A DNA stretch of 11,422 nucleotides, from contig DAOVKY010000010.1 of assembly GCA_030631525.1 (NCBI GenBank), positions 1-11,422 on the forward strand, read 5' to 3'. Position numbers and translations under genes: made by a program. The notes below the pieces were generated by a model, which saw only the letters and a program-made list of their open reading frames with translations, searched no databases and had not been told where the DNA came from. The stretch comes from a bacterium. Its GTDB lineage: Bacteria; JAHJDO01. Positions 1 to 7,269 of this stretch are shown piece after piece; the stretch's first letter is position 1; each line of letters opens with the position of its first letter.

Positions 1-376
1 GAGCGTTTTTTCGCCTGCTTTTGTAATATGAATCAGGTATATTCTCCAGAAATACCTTACCCAGCATAGCAATGGCCTTCCCGTCACACGGACGAACTCC
101 AAAGAGGAGACTTCGTTTCTCCCTTCCTTTTGGACATATAATCTCATTACTGTTCCCCTTTTTAGCAAACCTGAAAAGCTCCTCTGATTGAGGGAGCAAA
201 AATTCCTTCACAGAATTTTTTGTATTTGAATAGGAAAGGCATATCTCATCTGCCTTATCAATCTTCGAGAAAAGGATACCTTCATCTTTCTTTACTGGAG
301 TAAAGACATCATAGTCTTTAACAAGTTTACTGATAAATTTTGGCAAATCCTTTTTTGCTAATATCTTGTTTTTCAT
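1..376 (-). CDS. flxB: FlxB/AsrA-like iron-sulfur subunit, N-terminal part (3' end beyond window)
   Basis: I translated this by hand from an ATG at 374-376; 125 codons are visible before the left edge. Seen: a start resembling MKNKILAKKDLPKFISKLVK, then LLPQSEELFRF (about residues 61-71), FGVRPCDGKAIAML (about 92-105) and the ending DSYYKSRR. The RPCD..AI and D.YY..RR signatures belong to the family of anaerobic sulfite reductase subunit A, sulfhydrogenase beta subunit and FlxB, whose C-terminal half (outside the window) carries two [4Fe-4S] clusters. The role inferred from the family is cytoplasmic electron relay between an FAD/NAD(P)H-binding FlxA-type subunit and the Hdr core. The ATG overlaps the flxC stop as ATGA, so translation is probably coupled. 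I would expect flxA next, but cannot see it. AsrA itself is the alternative name; the MvhD/HdrA context favours FlxB. Confidence 0.8.
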   Translation of the reverse strand, partial: MKNKILAKKDLPKFISKLVKDYDVFTPVKKDEGILFSKIDKADEICLSYSNTKNSVKEFLLPQSEELFRFAKKGNSNEIICPKGREKRSLLFGVRPCDGKAIAMLGKVFLENIPDSYYKSRRKNA

Positions 377-1236
377 TTTATAAAATCCTGCGTGTCATCT
401 TCCTTAAATGTTGTGAATGGAGGTTTAACGTCTATATCAAGACCTGTTTCATAGTTAAAAAGTGTTTTCCCGTCCTTTGTAATCTTCTGCGTGAACTGCC
501 TCAGGTCTATATTCATTGGACAGGCTCTTACACATGCTCCGCAATCTGTGCATCTTCCAGCTTGATGGAAAATACGTCCGAGATGAAAGAAAATAATATC
601 AGAGAGATTATTGGTTGTGCCAACCCATCTTGGTTTTTCCTGATCAATAAAACATTCCTTACAATAACAGGTTGGACATGCATTTCTGCATGCATTACAT
701 CTTATGCATTTTGATAATTCTGATTCAAGATATTTCCATTTATCAGAAGAAGACTTTTTTTCAAAATCCTCAAATTTTTGCCACTTTGTGTCCCGAAGGC
801 TTTCGGGATGCCTTTGTGCCTTATTTTCTTTAACTTTTTCCCCAACCAACACATCATATATTACAGGATTCTTGTGTTCGCATATAAGACAGTAATCATG
901 AAGCACATTGTTCTTATCAGTCATTCCCTCGCAAGGTATGCCAATAATATATAATTGCTCTCGTTTTATTTGATTTTCCTGAATAAGAACTACTATGGAT
1001 CTTGAATCACACCCTTTAGCTACAATCCCGATTTTATCCTTGCTCTTTGGCAGATAATTTGCCAGATTATTTCCGCAGAACGAGTTCCATATAAGTCTAT
1101 CCGCTTCATCAGGATTTTTTATAAAACACGGCGTTGCAGACAAAGGAAGTGTCCCTTTTTCAAAACCAATAACAACATCTACTCTTTTCTCTTTAAGAAG
1201 TTTTCTCGCAATGTCTTGTATTTTTTTATCTTTCAT
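373..1236 (-). CDS. flxC: FlxC-like dicluster iron-sulfur protein with FrhB/FdhB-type N-terminal region
   Basis: This 287-aa soluble protein relays electrons between the NAD(P)H-oxidising and Hdr parts of a Flx-Hdr complex (role inferred from the family). Residues 70-105 (GIVAKGCDSRSIVVLIQE, then IIGIPCEGM) resemble the N-terminal part of F420-dehydrogenase/formate dehydrogenase beta proteins. Two ferredoxin motifs follow: C177/C180/C183/C187 with further cysteines at 190, 192 and 195, and C229/C232/C235/C239. The ATG overlaps the mvhD stop and the stop overlaps the flxB start, both as ATGA, so the three genes are one translationally coupled set. Oddity: residues 143-150 (HPESLRDT) are encoded by an 18-bp palindrome (791-808) that also occurs in the intergenic spacer near 2770. 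This looks like a repeat captured in frame in the linker between the FrhB-like and ferredoxin regions. The annotation 'FrhB-like protein' is possible, but the two clusters plus context favour FlxC. Confidence 0.82.
   Translation of the reverse strand: MKDKKIQDIARKLLKEKRVDVVIGFEKGTLPLSATPCFIKNPDEADRLIWNSFCGNNLANYLPKSKDKIGIVAKGCDSRSIVVLIQENQIKREQLYIIGIPCEGMTDKNNVLHDYCLICEHKNPVIYDVLVGEKVKENKAQRHPESLRDTKWQKFEDFEKKSSSDKWKYLESELSKCIRCNACRNACPTCYCKECFIDQEKPRWVGTTNNLSDIIFFHLGRIFHQAGRCTDCGACVRACPMNIDLRQFTQKITKDGKTLFNYETGLDIDVKPPFTTFKEDDTQDFIK
791..808. repeat. 18-bp palindromic repeat inside flxC (copy 1)
   Basis: TCCCGAAGGCTTTCGGGA is an imperfect palindrome with TCCCGAA and TTCGGGA arms. Its exact reverse complement is found at 2769-2786 in a non-coding spacer. 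Here it is translated in frame and supplies HPESLRDT of FlxC. There is no U-tract, so it is not a terminator. Confidence 0.8.
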
Positions 1237-1661
1237 ATTTTCTTTACCAATTTTTTTGCAGGACCAAGTTTCTTAACATCCTCCGTAACTTGTTTTATAA
1301 CTTCTGCGAACTTGCCGCCTTCAGAAGCAGACACCCATGAGAAATGCACTCTTCCTTTCTCAATGCCAACATATTGAAGCAGACTGTTTATAATAGCAAA
1401 CTTTCTTCTGGCATAATAATTACCTGTTATATAATGGCAATCTCCCGGATGACACCCAGAAACCAAAACCCCGTCAACTCCATGCTGAAGAGCTCTGATT
1501 ATATACAGAGGATTCATTCTTCCTGAGCACGGCACGCGAATAACCCGCACGTTAGGCGGATACTGCAGTCTGCTTATCCCGGCCAGATCAGCCCCTGCGT
1601 ATGAACACCAGTTGCACAGAAAAGCGATTATCTTCGGCTGCCAGCTTTTAGTTTTACTCAT
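1233..1661 (-). CDS. mvhD: MvhD/FlxD-type [2Fe-2S] electron-transfer subunit
   Basis: This 142-aa protein is of the F420-non-reducing hydrogenase delta (MvhD) family, which docks on HdrA and passes electrons from the donor module (hydrogenase, formate dehydrogenase or Flx) to the HdrA flavin through a [2Fe-2S] cluster. Seen: the family's opening CNWCSYAGADLAG (C16, C19), YPPNVRVIRVPCSGR (C45) and VSGCHPGDCHYITGNY (C70, C75). Length and all five conserved cysteines are complete. The start ATG has GAGG nine bases upstream and overlaps the end of the ORF6N fragment gene; the stop overlaps the flxC start. No hydrogenase gene is visible, and the next genes are Flx-like, so the donor is more likely NAD(P)H than H2. 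FlxD is the equivalent name when the partner is Flx. Confidence 0.93.
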   Translation of the reverse strand: MSKTKSWQPKIIAFLCNWCSYAGADLAGISRLQYPPNVRVIRVPCSGRMNPLYIIRALQHGVDGVLVSGCHPGDCHYITGNYYARRKFAIINSLLQYVGIEKGRVHFSWVSASEGGKFAEVIKQVTEDVKKLGPAKKLVKKI

Positions 1662-1930
1662 ATCTTTATACCTCGTTTTATGCCATTGTTTTTAAATTCT
1701 TCCACCCAACTTAAGGTCGCAAATTGCGATCTTAAAGAATGATATTCCTCTTTGGACAATTGAATCATGAAATCATCTGGAAATCGTTTAATATTTCTTT
1801 TTACCTGCTCATTGAGTCTCCCAGTAGGCACTTCATAAAGCAATGCTAAATCGCTATCAAGCATCACTTTCTTGCTTCTAATCAAGAATATCTTTTTCTC
1901 TATAATATCTTGTTTGACAATATCCGTCAT
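1658..1930 (-). pseudogene. ORF6N-domain protein, C-terminally truncated fragment
   Basis: The reading frame can be opened as far as 2008, but the ATG at 1930 is preferred. It has AAAGGG just upstream, avoids overlap with the lipoprotein gene, and gives the usual family start (MTDIVKQDIIEKKIFLIRSK). The 90 residues hold a recognisable ORF6N domain: KKVMLDSDLALLYEV, RLNEQVKRN, FPDDFMIQLSKEE, ending at RSQFATL. Full-length relatives, common in mobile elements and candidate-phylum genomes and often annotated as DNA-binding, usually continue with a KYLPYAFTEQGV-like segment. Here a short basic tail and a stop replace it, so the gene looks like a remnant. Its stop overlaps the mvhD ATG (ATATGA), and the mvhD Shine-Dalgarno lies within its last codons, so if translated it could couple to mvhD. 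Whether it is expressed is unknown. Confidence 0.6.
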
Positions 1931-1942
1931 TTTCCCTTTCAT

Positions 1943-1959
1943 AAAGATTTGAAATCTTT
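1943..1959. repeat. Perfect 8-bp inverted repeat around one central base
   Basis: AAAGATTT and AAATCTTT flank a single G. It lies between the lipoprotein stop and the preferred ORF6N start, a spacer also covered by the longer ORF6N reading frame. It could be an operator-like site or chance in AT-rich DNA; there is no functional evidence. Confidence 0.3.
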
Positions 1960-1982
1960 TCGCTTTTCGGAGGGAGATAGAT

Positions 1983-2594
1983 TTAGTAAGGCAATTCGAC
2001 TTCTCCAACTAACACAGGATGCAACGTTTTAAATCGTTCCTCAACTAAATCAATGGCCTTTTGTCCTCCTTCGTATTCTTGAATCCTATTCTCAAAATTA
2101 TGTTTTGCTTTCTTTAGTAAAGCTTCAGCCTTTGCTTCATAACTTAATGCCTGATCAGTATCCCCTCTCAGTTTACTAGATAATGCTAAACCTATGTAAG
2201 AATGGATTAGTTCACAATCAAAGTTATTCTCTTCAGCTATCTTAACTGCTCTACGATAATAAGACTCTACCCTGTCAAGGTTCTTGTCCTTTACGATATA
2301 GGTAAATGCCATCATGTTGTAACTCGTACATAATGCCCATAAATCACCTTTTTTTCCCGATAGCGCAATTGCCCTTCTTAATACATTTCTTGTCCCTACT
2401 ACTCTGTTTTGTTTATACATTCTATAGTAAGCAATGCCAATCAGCTTCCGATGATCATTCGTTCCACCTGTGCTTAGAAATCCCCAATCACAACCAGAAC
2501 AAAGCAAGGCAAAAGAAATACTCGCTAACAGTGCCAACAAGACATTGCCTGCTTTATACCTCAAGCTTCTTTTTATGATTCTAAGAATGTTCAT
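1983..2594 (-). CDS. Small secreted lipoprotein with TPR-like helical repeats
   Basis: I do not recognise a named family. The frame opens at a TTG (2624), but the ATG at 2594 is preferred because it gives a normal signal peptide, for a protein of 203 aa. Seen: a basic N-terminus (MNILRIIKRSLRYK), a hydrophobic stretch (about residues 17-31) and a lipobox-like LCSGC with C35 as the probable lipidated cysteine; Cys at -3 is slightly unusual. The mature part is helical, with TPR-like segments at about residues 82-165 (NMMAFTYI, YYRRAVKIAEE, SYIGLALSSKLRGDTDQALSY) and a coiled, charged C-terminus. It would be anchored in a membrane facing away from the cytoplasm, which does not fit the soluble redox genes on both sides. 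A terminator-like hairpin upstream and a TATAAT box suggest its own transcription start. It is probably an insertion into the operon. Confidence 0.65.
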   Translation of the reverse strand: MNILRIIKRSLRYKAGNVLLALLASISFALLCSGCDWGFLSTGGTNDHRKLIGIAYYRMYKQNRVVGTRNVLRRAIALSGKKGDLWALCTSYNMMAFTYIVKDKNLDRVESYYRRAVKIAEENNFDCELIHSYIGLALSSKLRGDTDQALSYEAKAEALLKKAKHNFENRIQEYEGGQKAIDLVEERFKTLHPVLVGEVELPY

Positions 2595-2600
2595 ATTCCC

Positions 2601-2606
2601 ATTATA
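2601..2606 (-). promoter_or_regulatory. Candidate -10 box (TATAAT) before the lipoprotein gene
   Basis: A perfect TATAAT on the minus strand ends six bases before the preferred ATG at 2594, which would give a very short or leaderless transcript. No good -35 box is seen at 17 bases: TTGATA is present but only 12 bases upstream. It follows a terminator-like hairpin, which makes a new transcription unit plausible. Confidence 0.35.
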
Positions 2607-2724
2607 CCGAACATTAATTATCAAACAGTCGCTTCTACTTTAATGTCACCATAGCTCAAATTACATAAAACCTCAATAAAAACAGACAAAAGCATTATAC
2701 TCTGCCATCCTCAAACCATAAAGG

Positions 2725-2750
2725 AAAAAGGGCACAACATATTGTGCCCC
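2725..2750 (-). terminator. Probable intrinsic terminator downstream of hdrL
   Basis: On the minus strand a perfect 8-bp stem (GGGCACAA / TTGTGCCC) with a four-base TATG loop is followed directly by TTTTT. It lies about 65 bases after the hdrL stop. Stem, loop and U-run fit rho-independent termination. The hairpin also resembles the GTAGGGGC-type dispersed palindromes seen in many genomes, so it may be a repeat doing terminator duty. Confidence 0.65.
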
Positions 2751-2753
2751 TAC

Positions 2754-2802
2754 GAGATTGCCACGTCGTCCCGAAAGCCTTCGGGACTCCCCGCAATGAC
2801 AT
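2754..2802. repeat. Dispersed palindromic repeat (MITE-like) holding copy 2 of the 18-bp palindrome
   Basis: About 49 bp with ATTGC/GCAAT near its ends and TCCCGAAAGCCTTCGGGA (2769-2786) at its centre. I recognise the general type: widespread bacterial intergenic repeats of the form GTCATTGCGGGGAG...CGACGTGGCAATC. The core is the exact reverse complement of 791-808 in flxC. The rest of the spacer 2625-2813 holds the terminator hairpin and otherwise AT-rich sequence with no gene. Confidence 0.65.
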
Positions 2803-2813
2803 CTTTATATCCT

Positions 2814-5800
2814 TTACAACGCATCAATCTGCGCAAGAATTTGTTCATCTGTAAAACCACTAATGGTTATTGCGTTTGGTCTGCATGATGCAGAACATGC
2901 TCCACATCCTTTACATAGGGTAGAGTTTACAACAGCGATATTGCGCTCCTCGTCAATCTCTATCGCCTTGTAAGCGCATACTTCAACACATAATCCGCAT
3001 CCATCGCATTTAACCTCATCAACAACAGAAATAGTCCCTTCCGCGAAAATTTGTTTTTTACTCAATACAGTACATGCTCTGCCTGCTGCTGCGTATGCCT
3101 GAACAATGCTTTCCCTTATATTTTTTGGACCATGAGCAAGTCCGCACATAAAAATACCCTCAGTTGCAAAATCAACCGGACGGAGTTTCATGTGCGCCTC
3201 AAGAAAGAACCTATCCTCATTTAATGGCACTTTCATCATTTGTGAGAGCTCTATATTTTCAGGATTAGGTATAATTCCCGTGCTCAAAACCAATAAATCC
3301 GTATTTAAATCCAGCTGTCTTCCAACGATTATATCTTTAACAGAAACAATTAATTTCTTATTATCCAGTTTAACATCCGGTTTCTCATCATCGTTGTATC
3401 TTATAAAAATCACCCCTCTATCTCTTGCTTCTCTGTATGCATCTTCATAGAATCCGTATGTTCTCATGTCTCTGTACAGAATATAAATCTCAATCTCAGG
3501 ATTTATTTTCTTTAATAGGAGTGCGTTCTTTATTGCCTGCTGGCAACAGACTCTGCTGCAATAAGGTCTCTCGTCATCTCTTGAGCCAACACACTGAATC
3601 ATTACAATAGATTGCACATCATCTAATTCGGCGCTAGAACAGGATATCGTATGTTCCAGTTCTTTTTGTGTAACAATTCGTTTATCTCTTCCATACAGAT
3701 ATTCTGTTGGCTTATATTCCTTTGCTCCTGTTGCTACAATAACAACACCATGCTTAACCTCAACCAGTTTTGAGTTTTTAATTTTGAGTTTTGAGCTAAA
3801 ATTTCCTACGTATCCTTCAATTTCTTCTACATGTGAGTTTAAATAAACTTTGATATTTTTATTATTCTGAACTTGTTTTTTCAAATCTTCCAATTTGTTC
3901 CTGATTTCCTGTCCATTTATATCAAAATGGATATTCTTTAAATTTCCTCCAAGCTCAGCTTCCTTTTCAACAAGATATGTTTGGAACCCATTGTTTGCTA
4001 TTGACAGCGCAGAAGTCATACCTGCCACACCACCGCCAATAACAAGAGCTCGCTGTACTACATCTGACGCTATTCTCTCAAGGGGTCGCTTAAAACGCGC
4101 TTTTGCCACAGTCATTCTGACCAGATCCTTTGCTTTGTCTGTAGCCTCTTTAGGCTGTTTCATATGTACCCATGAACACTGGTCACGAATATTTCCCATT
4201 TCAAATAAATAAGGATTCATCCCAGCTTCTTTAATTGTCTCCTGAAATAGAGCTTCGTGTGTTCTCGGAGAACAGGAAGCAACTATTACTCTGTTTAAGC
4301 TATGCTCTTTAATCTTATCCTTAATTATTTGTTGAGTATCCTGGGAGCATGTATATAAATTCTCATCAGCATATACAACGTTTGGAAGTGTTTTTGCGTA
4401 TTCAACAACCTCTTTTACATCCACCACACCGCCAATATTAATACCACAATGGCATACAAAAACACCTATTCTGGGTCCCTGTCCACGGATATCAAGTTCT
4501 TTTGGATATGTTTTCTCTTTTATCAGCTCGCCACGCACACTGAATAACGGCTCTGCAGCTACAGCTGCAACTCCGCTTGCTCCCATTACAGTTTCTGGAA
4601 TATCCTTCGGACCGCTAAATGCCCCGCATACAAATATTCCGGATTTAGAAGTATGCAAAGGAAGAAAGTCCCTTGTATCACAAAAATTATACTGGTTAAG
4701 CTTAATGCCGATTTTTCTTGCAAGGTCAGAAATTTTCTTAGAAGGCTTGAGCCCTACTGAAAGAACAACAAGATCAAATTCCTCAAAGAACATATTTCCC
4801 TCTTCATTGACATATCTCAATGTAATATTCCCTGTCTTTTCATCTTCAATCGCTTCTGCGACTCTTGATCTTATAAATTTTACACCATGTTCAGTTTTTG
4901 CTCTTTCGTAATATTTGTCAAAGTCCTTGCCATACGCTCTCATGTCCATGAAGAAAATGCTGATGTCAAGCCCCCCTGTACTATGTTCCTTTGCTATAAT
5001 TGCTTCTTTTATAGCATACATACAGCATACTGAAGAGCAGTATCCAGCTCTACAATCAACATCTCTTGAACCAACGCATTGAAGAAATGCAATTCTTCTT
5101 GGCGATTTTCTGTCAGAAGGTCTTAACAGATGTCCTTCGTAAGGCCCTGAGGCTGATAAAATCCTTTCAAATTGAATACTGCTGATCACATTCTTAAATC
5201 TGCTGTATCCATAATCATATTTCAATTGTGCGCTAAACTCCTCAAAGCCTGGCGCAAGAATTATTGAGCCAATACTTATTTCTTCAAATTCATCTTTCAT
5301 GTCATGGTCTATTGCATTCGCCTGACATGTTTTTTCGCATTCACCGCACCCGGAACAAATTCCGCAATTAAGACATCTTTCCGCTTCTCTCTTTGCGTCT
5401 TCTTCTGAGAATCCAAGCTCAACTTCAGAGAAATTTTTAATCCTTGGTTTAACATCTAGCTCCGGCATTCTCACTCTGTTTTCAGGTGTAAGATAATCTC
5501 CAACATCCGGCTCGCTCGGATTACCCTGAACAGTCTTGTATGTTAATTTTTTCCCCTGCAGATATCCCATTATTGATACAGCTGCTTTCTTCCCAGCTGT
5601 AATTGCCTCTATAACCGTACCGGGCCCGCTAGTAACATCTCCGCCTGCGAATATGCCTCCTTTAGCGGTCTGGCAGGTATCAATATCAGCATCAATTGTA
5701 TTCCATTTACTGATATTTATGCCATGGTCTTCTGAGATAAAAGATAGGTCTGGAGATTGGCTTATAGCAGGTATAAGCATATCTATCTCAACCGTAAAAT

Positions 5801-7256
5801 CAGTTTTTGGTATTGGCACAGGTCTTCTTCTTCCACTGTCATCAGGTTCACCAAGCTTCATTCTTTGACAAACAACCTTGAGGGCTTCGCCCTTTTTACT
5901 AACTATTCTCAACGGAGCAGCTAAATAGATAATATCAATTCCTTCTTTCTCTGCTGCGTTTACCTCTTCTTCATCTGCAGGCATTTCTACTCTGGTTCGC
6001 CTGTATATAATCGTTACTTTACCAGCTCCCAGTCTCAAGGCAGTTCTGGCAGAATCTACGGCTGCATTTCCTCCTCCTATAACAGCAACTTTCCCTTTAA
6101 CTTGTTTGAGCTTGCCAAGATTTGCCTCTCTCAAAAATGCCACGCAATCTAATACTCCCCGCATCTCTTCACCTGGAATACCAAGCTTAATCCCCTTATG
6201 AGCGCCTACTGCAATGAATACAGCTTTATATCCCATTCTATTTCTTAAGTCGCTAAAACTGATCTTATCGCCTATGCGGATATTTGTTTTTATCTCAACA
6301 CCCATATCCTGAATCATTTTGATCTCTTTGTTTAATATATTCTTGGGTAAGCGATACTCAGGTATACCAACCGCAAGCATGCCGCCTGCAACAGGCAATG
6401 CTTCAAATACCGTAACAGGATAGCCTTCTTTTGCTAAATCATACGCACAGCTCAGCCCCGCAGGACCTGAACCAATAATTGCTATCTTCTCTTCTCTTAC
6501 TTTCTTCTTTTCCTGAATCCTTAATCCTGAATCCTTAATCCTATTTTTATCTTCCCAATCCGCAAGAAACCGTTTTAGAGATCTTATAGCAATTGGCTGG
6601 TCATATTCTCCTCTTTTACATTGTGCTTCACATGGATGATGACAGACCCTTCCGCACACTGCGGCAAATGCGATTCTCTCTCTTACAAGGTCAAGCGCCT
6701 CCTTATACTTGCCCGCAGAAATGAGCGCAACATACCCATGCGGATTAACACCTGCAGGACAGGCAAGTCGACACGGAGAAATATCGTTTTTCTCAATTGT
6801 ATACGCGTTTGGATATGCCTGTGGGAATGGCCTATAGATAGCCTTGCGGGAAACTAATTCCTGATTGAATTCATCAGGAACCTTTACAGGACATACGTCT
6901 TCACATTCAGCGCATCCGGTGCACTTCGTTATATCTATAAATCTGGATTTCCTCTTGATGCGTGCTATAAAATTACCCGCTTGACCGGAAATATCTTCTA
7001 TGTCTGAATATGTAATATTCTCTATATTCAGATGCCTGCCACACTCAACCAGTTTCGGGGACATTATGCACATAGAACAGTCATTTGTAGGAAATGTTTT
7101 ATCAAGCTGAGCCATTACACCGCCAATTGTCGGCGATGATTCCACAAGATAAACCTTAAACCCTGACTCAGCCAGGTCCAAAGAAGCCTGTATTCCCCCG
7201 ATTCCTGCACCAATTACCATTATAGAAGCTATCGGTTTTTGAGTTTTATTTTTCAT
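2814..7256 (-). CDS. hdrL: HdrL: tandem HdrA with inserted NAD(P)H-binding GltD-like module
   Basis: At 1480 aa this is more than twice a normal HdrA (about 650). Order seen: FAD Rossmann motif GAGIGG (16-21); HdrA hallmark NDCSMCIMSPKLVE (58-71); [4Fe-4S] C112/C115/C118/C122; a GltD/NfnB-like module with its cysteine-rich helical domain (160-235), FAD motif GSGPAGLS (262-269), NAD(P)H site VIGGGNAAVDSA (392-403) and GGDVTSGPG (538-546); a cysteine cluster at 628-644; the rest of the first HdrA unit with CVGSRDVDCRAGYCSSVCC (727-745); a second HdrA unit from about 928 with CHCG (935-938), FAD motif GGGVAGM (1074-1080) and CVGSRDDERPYCSRVCC (1222-1238); and two C-terminal [4Fe-4S] motifs (1417-1427, 1448-1458). 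HdrA is the flavin subunit that splits electrons between high- and low-potential acceptors; the GltD module should bind FAD and NAD(P)H. It is soluble, with no signal or membrane segment. The start is an ATG 13 bases after the ATPase stop, with only a weak ribosome site. Related large HdrA proteins are known as HdrL in sulfate reducers. Two linkers carry low-complexity repeats. Confidence 0.93.
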   Translation of the reverse strand: MKNKTQKPIASIMVIGAGIGGIQASLDLAESGFKVYLVESSPTIGGVMAQLDKTFPTNDCSMCIMSPKLVECGRHLNIENITYSDIEDISGQAGNFIARIKRKSRFIDITKCTGCAECEDVCPVKVPDEFNQELVSRKAIYRPFPQAYPNAYTIEKNDISPCRLACPAGVNPHGYVALISAGKYKEALDLVRERIAFAAVCGRVCHHPCEAQCKRGEYDQPIAIRSLKRFLADWEDKNRIKDSGLRIQEKKKVREEKIAIIGSGPAGLSCAYDLAKEGYPVTVFEALPVAGGMLAVGIPEYRLPKNILNKEIKMIQDMGVEIKTNIRIGDKISFSDLRNRMGYKAVFIAVGAHKGIKLGIPGEEMRGVLDCVAFLREANLGKLKQVKGKVAVIGGGNAAVDSARTALRLGAGKVTIIYRRTRVEMPADEEEVNAAEKEGIDIIYLAAPLRIVSKKGEALKVVCQRMKLGEPDDSGRRRPVPIPKTDFTVEIDMLIPAISQSPDLSFISEDHGINISKWNTIDADIDTCQTAKGGIFAGGDVTSGPGTVIEAITAGKKAAVSIMGYLQGKKLTYKTVQGNPSEPDVGDYLTPENRVRMPELDVKPRIKNFSEVELGFSEEDAKREAERCLNCGICSGCGECEKTCQANAIDHDMKDEFEEISIGSIILAPGFEEFSAQLKYDYGYSRFKNVISSIQFERILSASGPYEGHLLRPSDRKSPRRIAFLQCVGSRDVDCRAGYCSSVCCMYAIKEAIIAKEHSTGGLDISIFFMDMRAYGKDFDKYYERAKTEHGVKFIRSRVAEAIEDEKTGNITLRYVNEEGNMFFEEFDLVVLSVGLKPSKKISDLARKIGIKLNQYNFCDTRDFLPLHTSKSGIFVCGAFSGPKDIPETVMGASGVAAVAAEPLFSVRGELIKEKTYPKELDIRGQGPRIGVFVCHCGINIGGVVDVKEVVEYAKTLPNVVYADENLYTCSQDTQQIIKDKIKEHSLNRVIVASCSPRTHEALFQETIKEAGMNPYLFEMGNIRDQCSWVHMKQPKEATDKAKDLVRMTVAKARFKRPLERIASDVVQRALVIGGGVAGMTSALSIANNGFQTYLVEKEAELGGNLKNIHFDINGQEIRNKLEDLKKQVQNNKNIKVYLNSHVEEIEGYVGNFSSKLKIKNSKLVEVKHGVVIVATGAKEYKPTEYLYGRDKRIVTQKELEHTISCSSAELDDVQSIVMIQCVGSRDDERPYCSRVCCQQAIKNALLLKKINPEIEIYILYRDMRTYGFYEDAYREARDRGVIFIRYNDDEKPDVKLDNKKLIVSVKDIIVGRQLDLNTDLLVLSTGIIPNPENIELSQMMKVPLNEDRFFLEAHMKLRPVDFATEGIFMCGLAHGPKNIRESIVQAYAAAGRACTVLSKKQIFAEGTISVVDEVKCDGCGLCVEVCAYKAIEIDEERNIAVVNSTLCKGCGACSASCRPNAITISGFTDEQILAQIDAL
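3768..3795. repeat. 7/14-bp periodic tandem repeat within hdrL (second HdrA unit)
   Basis: On the plus strand four adjacent heptamers read TTTTGAG, TTTTTAA, TTTTGAG, TTTTGAG, giving a 14-bp period. In the protein it supplies the lysine-rich stretch SKLKIKNSKL (about residues 1154-1163), a likely surface loop. Confidence 0.8.
6511..6542. repeat. 7/14-bp tandem repeat within hdrL (linker before GltD FAD site)
   Basis: On the plus strand TCCTGAATCCTTAA occurs twice perfectly and is followed by a partial TCCT. Each 14-mer is two related heptamers, TCCTGAA and TCCTTAA. It encodes RIKDSGLRIQE (about residues 239-249), a charged linker between the helical iron-sulfur domain and the FAD domain of the GltD-like module. 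It is in frame and free of stops. Confidence 0.85.
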
Positions 7257-7269
7257 CTAAAAATTTCCA

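Noticed and set aside
340..714. A 124-aa plus-strand reading frame
   Set aside because: It is antisense to flxB and flxC; the cysteines arise from the complement of the ferredoxin region, and nothing supports translation.
6511..6542. CRISPR-like repeats
   Set aside because: Units are 7-14 bp, directly adjacent with no spacers, and translated within hdrL.
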